From positions 1 to 17,504 of the forward strand of contig CAZAQS010000090.1 of NCBI GenBank assembly GCA_964486825.1: a DNA stretch of 17,504 nt. Reading direction: 5' to 3'. A program made the translations under genes and the position numbers. Positions within the stretch are counted from its first letter, which is position 1. Every line of letters begins with the position of its first letter. Under the pieces are notes generated by a model. The model ran no database searches. It saw only the letters and a list, made by a program, of their open reading frames with translations, and had not been told where the DNA came from. The DNA comes from CAZAQS01 sp964486825. GTDB taxonomy: Bacteria; Chloroflexota; Anaerolineae; Anaerolineales; UBA4823. Below, piece by piece: positions 15,664-17,504 of the stretch.

Positions 15664-16761
15664 ATGGCCAGAACGCTCAAGAGTAAACCCAGGGAGGATG
15701 GCTTCCGCATGCCGGGAGAATTTGAACGGCACGAGCAAACCTGGATGCTGTGGCCAGAGCGTCCCGATAACTGGCGCCTGGGGGCCAAACCGGCGCAAAA
15801 AGTGTTTGCAGCGACAGCTACAGCCATTGCTCAATTCGAGCCGGTAACCATGGGCGTATCGGCGCGGCAGTTCCAAAATGCACGCAACCAATTACCCGAT
15901 TACATTCGCGTCGTGGAAATATCCTCTAACGATGCCTGGATACGGGATTGCGGCCCGATCTTTGTGAAGAATGATCGAGGCGAAGTGCGAGTGATCAACT
16001 GGCAGTTCAATGCCTGGGGCGGCCTCTACGATGGGCTGTATTTCCCCTGGGATTTGGACGACCAGGCGCCAGTCAAAGTGGCTGAAATCGAAAGATTGGA
16101 CCGCTATGATGCGCCGATGGTCCTGGAAGGCGGCGCATTTAACGTGGATGGTGAAGGTACCTTACTGACCACAGAAGAATGCCTGCTCTCGCCTGGGCGC
16201 AACCCACAATTGACAAGAAGCGAGATCGAGGCTCTTTTAGCAGATTATCTCAACGTCCAGCAAATCATCTGGCTGGGGAAGGGGTTAGATCCGGCAGAAA
16301 CTAACGGGCACGTGGATGCGTTATGTTGTTTTGCGCGGCCAGGAGTGGTACTGTTACACTGGACAGACGATCCCAACCACCCGGATTATGAAATCGTCCA
16401 TGAGGCGTTTGAGCGACTCAGCCAGGAGCGGGACACCAGGGGGAGACGGCTGGAAATCCACAAGGTAACAGGCGCTGCGCCGAGAACGATTACGAAGGAA
16501 GAAGCAGATGGTGTGGACATCGTCCCAGGGACACAACCGCGGCAAGCAGGCGATGCGTTGTGCTCATCATACATCAATTTCTATATTGTAAACGGCGGCG
16601 TCATTTGCCCGGCCTTTGGAGATGAGCAGGACGCGCCGGCGATCGAAACCCTGCAGCGGGTTTTTGCCGATCGCAGCGTTATTGGCATCCCCGGTGCGCA
16701 TGAGATCGCTTTAGGTGGAGGCAACATCCACTGCATCACCCAGCAGCAGCCGCGGGCATAG
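15664..16761 (+). CDS. aguA: Agmatine deiminase (agmatine iminohydrolase)
   Basis: A 365-residue member of the guanidino-modifying superfamily, the normal length. The N-terminal block EDGFRMPGEFERHEQTWML with PERPDNWRLGAKPAQ is characteristic. The catalytic set is complete: D95 in NDAWIRDCGP, E155 in VLEGGAFN, H216 and D218 in NGHVDAL, and nucleophile C357 in GGGNIHC. It converts agmatine and water to N-carbamoylputrescine and ammonia in the cytoplasm. It begins 28 bases after the aminotransferase stop with only a weak ribosome binding site, and is probably the third gene of the operon. Its product is the expected substrate for a putrescine carbamoyltransferase and its onward product feeds the aminotransferase. 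No agmatine transporter or carbamate kinase is in the window. Confidence 0.96.
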   Translation: MARTLKSKPREDGFRMPGEFERHEQTWMLWPERPDNWRLGAKPAQKVFAATATAIAQFEPVTMGVSARQFQNARNQLPDYIRVVEISSNDAWIRDCGPIFVKNDRGEVRVINWQFNAWGGLYDGLYFPWDLDDQAPVKVAEIERLDRYDAPMVLEGGAFNVDGEGTLLTTEECLLSPGRNPQLTRSEIEALLADYLNVQQIIWLGKGLDPAETNGHVDALCCFARPGVVLLHWTDDPNHPDYEIVHEAFERLSQERDTRGRRLEIHKVTGAAPRTITKEEADGVDIVPGTQPRQAGDALCSSYINFYIVNGGVICPAFGDEQDAPAIETLQRVFADRSVIGIPGAHEIALGGGNIHCITQQQPRA

Positions 16762-16795
16762 TTTTAGTTAGAACGGCCAGGAGAAGTGGAGCTAA

Positions 16796-16812
16796 CTGCT
16801 GGGGGGCAGCAG
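16796..16812. other. Hairpin between convergent genes
   Basis: CTGCTG (16796-16801) and CAGCAG (16807-16812) form a 6-bp stem with a GGGGG loop, between the convergent agmatine deiminase and the broken membrane-protein gene. A weaker pair, AGTTAG/CTAACT (16766-16771 and 16792-16797), overlaps it. There is no T-run on either strand, so a terminator role is only possible. Confidence 0.35.
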
Positions 16813-16814
16813 CC

Positions 16815-17112
16815 TTACAGTACCTCAAAATAATCCACCAGAAAGACGCCGATCAAAAAAGCGGCCGCGTTGACCAGCAGCAATAACGTCCTTCATTTTC
16901 AGCAGGCCTTCGCTCAACAAGTGCAGCTGCGACCCGATGAAGAAGCGCATCGAGGTCAGGAAAAAGATGGCGAACAGGGCGATGGTCTCGAAGGTGAACC
17001 CGGCCGCACGCAGGGAATCGCGCACCGGAGTCACCATTTCTTGATAAGCAAGAGCGATCATAAAGGTCACGAATATGGACGAGAGCAGGTTCCTTTTTTC
17101 GATCTTACTCAT
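16815..17112 (-). pseudogene. Small membrane protein, frame-broken remnant
   Basis: From ATG at 17112 the frame reads MSKIEKRNLLSSIFVTF and continues with two hydrophobic segments (about residues 10-25 and 40-58) to residue 73 or so (LLKMKD). It then becomes polar, non-membrane sequence (QRGRFFDRRLSGG) before a TGA at 16825. Shifting frame near 16886 gives LLLLVNAAAFLIGVFLVDYF then EVL and a stop at 16815, which is a far better membrane-protein ending. So a frameshift, perhaps at a deletion joint, has probably broken the gene. No ribosome binding site is seen, and the start lies just past the stop of the transposase. The function is unknown. A sequencing error is the alternative explanation. 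Confidence 0.6.
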
Positions 17113-17114
17113 GG

Positions 17115-17504
17115 TTAGATTTTTGGCGGTAGCTTGATGGTTGGAAATGATCGGTTAATTGGCTTGGAGGGGCCGAGAGGGTGCAGTTGGTCCGCCTCCC
17201 AACGGCCGGGGTTGTTCTCTATGTAGTCACGGATGCGGTTCAGTTCAGCCTGGTCACGGATGACGTGTTCGTAATAATTGCGCTGCCAGAAGGGGATGGG
17301 TGGATGGTCGCTGGCCGAATTGACCCGGGTGTTCACTGAAGATTTAAAAGAACGGACGATGGTGGGGATGGAACCGGGTACCGGCCGGCCGAATTTTTCA
17401 TTTACAGGATGGGGTGGATCAACAGGCCGCCCAACATTGGTAGGGGCACGGGGGAATCGAAAGAGCTGCCCATTCGCCCCGCAACCCCCGTGCCCGGTCC
17501 GGAG
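17115..17504 (-). CDS. REP-associated tyrosine (Y1/RAYT) transposase, 3' part, runs off window
   Basis: The frame is open from the stop at 17115 to the window edge, so the true start and the catalytic His-x-His and Tyr motifs lie outside. The visible part has the typical C-terminal half: SIPTIVRSFKSSVNTRV, then PFWQRNYYEHVIRD and ELNRIRDYIENNPGRWEAD. Upstream of this, VDPPHPVNEKFGRPVPG and a Gly/Pro/Arg-rich linker are encoded by the REP-like palindrome at 17414-17504. Family members are single-copy IS200-like HUH nucleases that process REP hairpins. A GTG at 17336 could be called as a start but would cut the conserved IVRSFKSS block, so it is rejected. Confidence 0.85.
   Translation of the reverse strand, partial: LRTGHGGCGANGQLFRFPRAPTNVGRPVDPPHPVNEKFGRPVPGSIPTIVRSFKSSVNTRVNSASDHPPIPFWQRNYYEHVIRDQAELNRIRDYIENNPGRWEADQLHPLGPSKPINRSFPTIKLPPKI
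17414..17504. repeat. REP-like palindromic element, right copy, inside the transposase frame
   Basis: This is homologous to 238-329. The perfect stem GGGCACGGGGG (17444-17454) with CCCCCGTGCCC (17485-17495) closes a 30-base loop. Flanking blocks GTGGATC, GGCCGCCCAACATTGG and GGTCCGGAG are shared. Here the element is translated as part of the linker of the RAYT transposase, reading PRAPTNVGRPVDPPHP on the minus strand. It may continue beyond the window. Confidence 0.8.

Noticed and set aside
16796..16812. Intrinsic terminator between convergent genes
   Set aside because: The stem is only 6 bp and no T-run follows on either strand, so I list it as a hairpin only.
17115..17336. Complete 73-residue protein starting at 17336
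   Set aside because: The same frame continues upstream with the conserved SIPTIVRSFKSS block of RAYT transposases, so this start is internal.

Overview
The window looks like a piece of a Chloroflexota genome, probably Anaerolineae-like. This is an inference from the mix of an LplBC/YesMN-type carbohydrate uptake system, a lipoprotein substrate-binding subunit, large FAD-dependent oxidoreductases, and GC-rich palindromic repeats next to a REP-associated (Y1/RAYT) transposase. No rRNA, tRNA, CRISPR array or replication origin is visible.

Layout. Positions 1-579 hold no convincing gene and are packed with repeats: GACCGCC tandem units, a 10-bp inverted repeat, a REP-like hairpin, and three 47-bp tandem units. 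Positions 580-9534 form a six-gene minus-strand cluster. In transcription order it encodes two CUT1/Lpl-type permeases, a large lipoprotein solute-binding protein, an M14 zinc carboxypeptidase-like enzyme, a FAD-dependent oxidoreductase with beta-rich C-terminal domains, and a 462-residue protein of unknown function. The intergenic region 9535-9827 is divergent. From there a YesM-type histidine kinase and a YesN-type AraC response regulator (9828-13199) run on the plus strand. They are followed by a carbamoyltransferase, a putrescine aminotransferase and an agmatine deiminase (13318-16761). The right end holds a frame-broken small membrane protein and the 3' part of a RAYT transposase that runs off the window.

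How the parts fit. The permeases and lipoprotein should import an oligosaccharide-like or glycoconjugate solute. The transporter ATPase is not in the window, as is common where one ATPase serves several CUT1 importers. The kinase/regulator pair is the obvious candidate to sense the ligand and activate the divergent importer operon. The three enzymes downstream can be written as a polyamine route: agmatine to N-carbamoylputrescine (deiminase), to putrescine plus carbamoyl phosphate (carbamoyltransferase), to 4-aminobutanal (aminotransferase). The carbamoyltransferase does not match either textbook subtype: it keeps the SMG loop of ornithine carbamoyltransferases but has substitutions at ornithine-contacting positions, so its substrate is open.

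Most notable items: the atypical carbamoyltransferase, the REP hairpin embedded in the RAYT reading frame and repeated at the other end of the window, and the uncharacterised M14/FAD-oxidoreductase/unknown-protein module attached to the importer.
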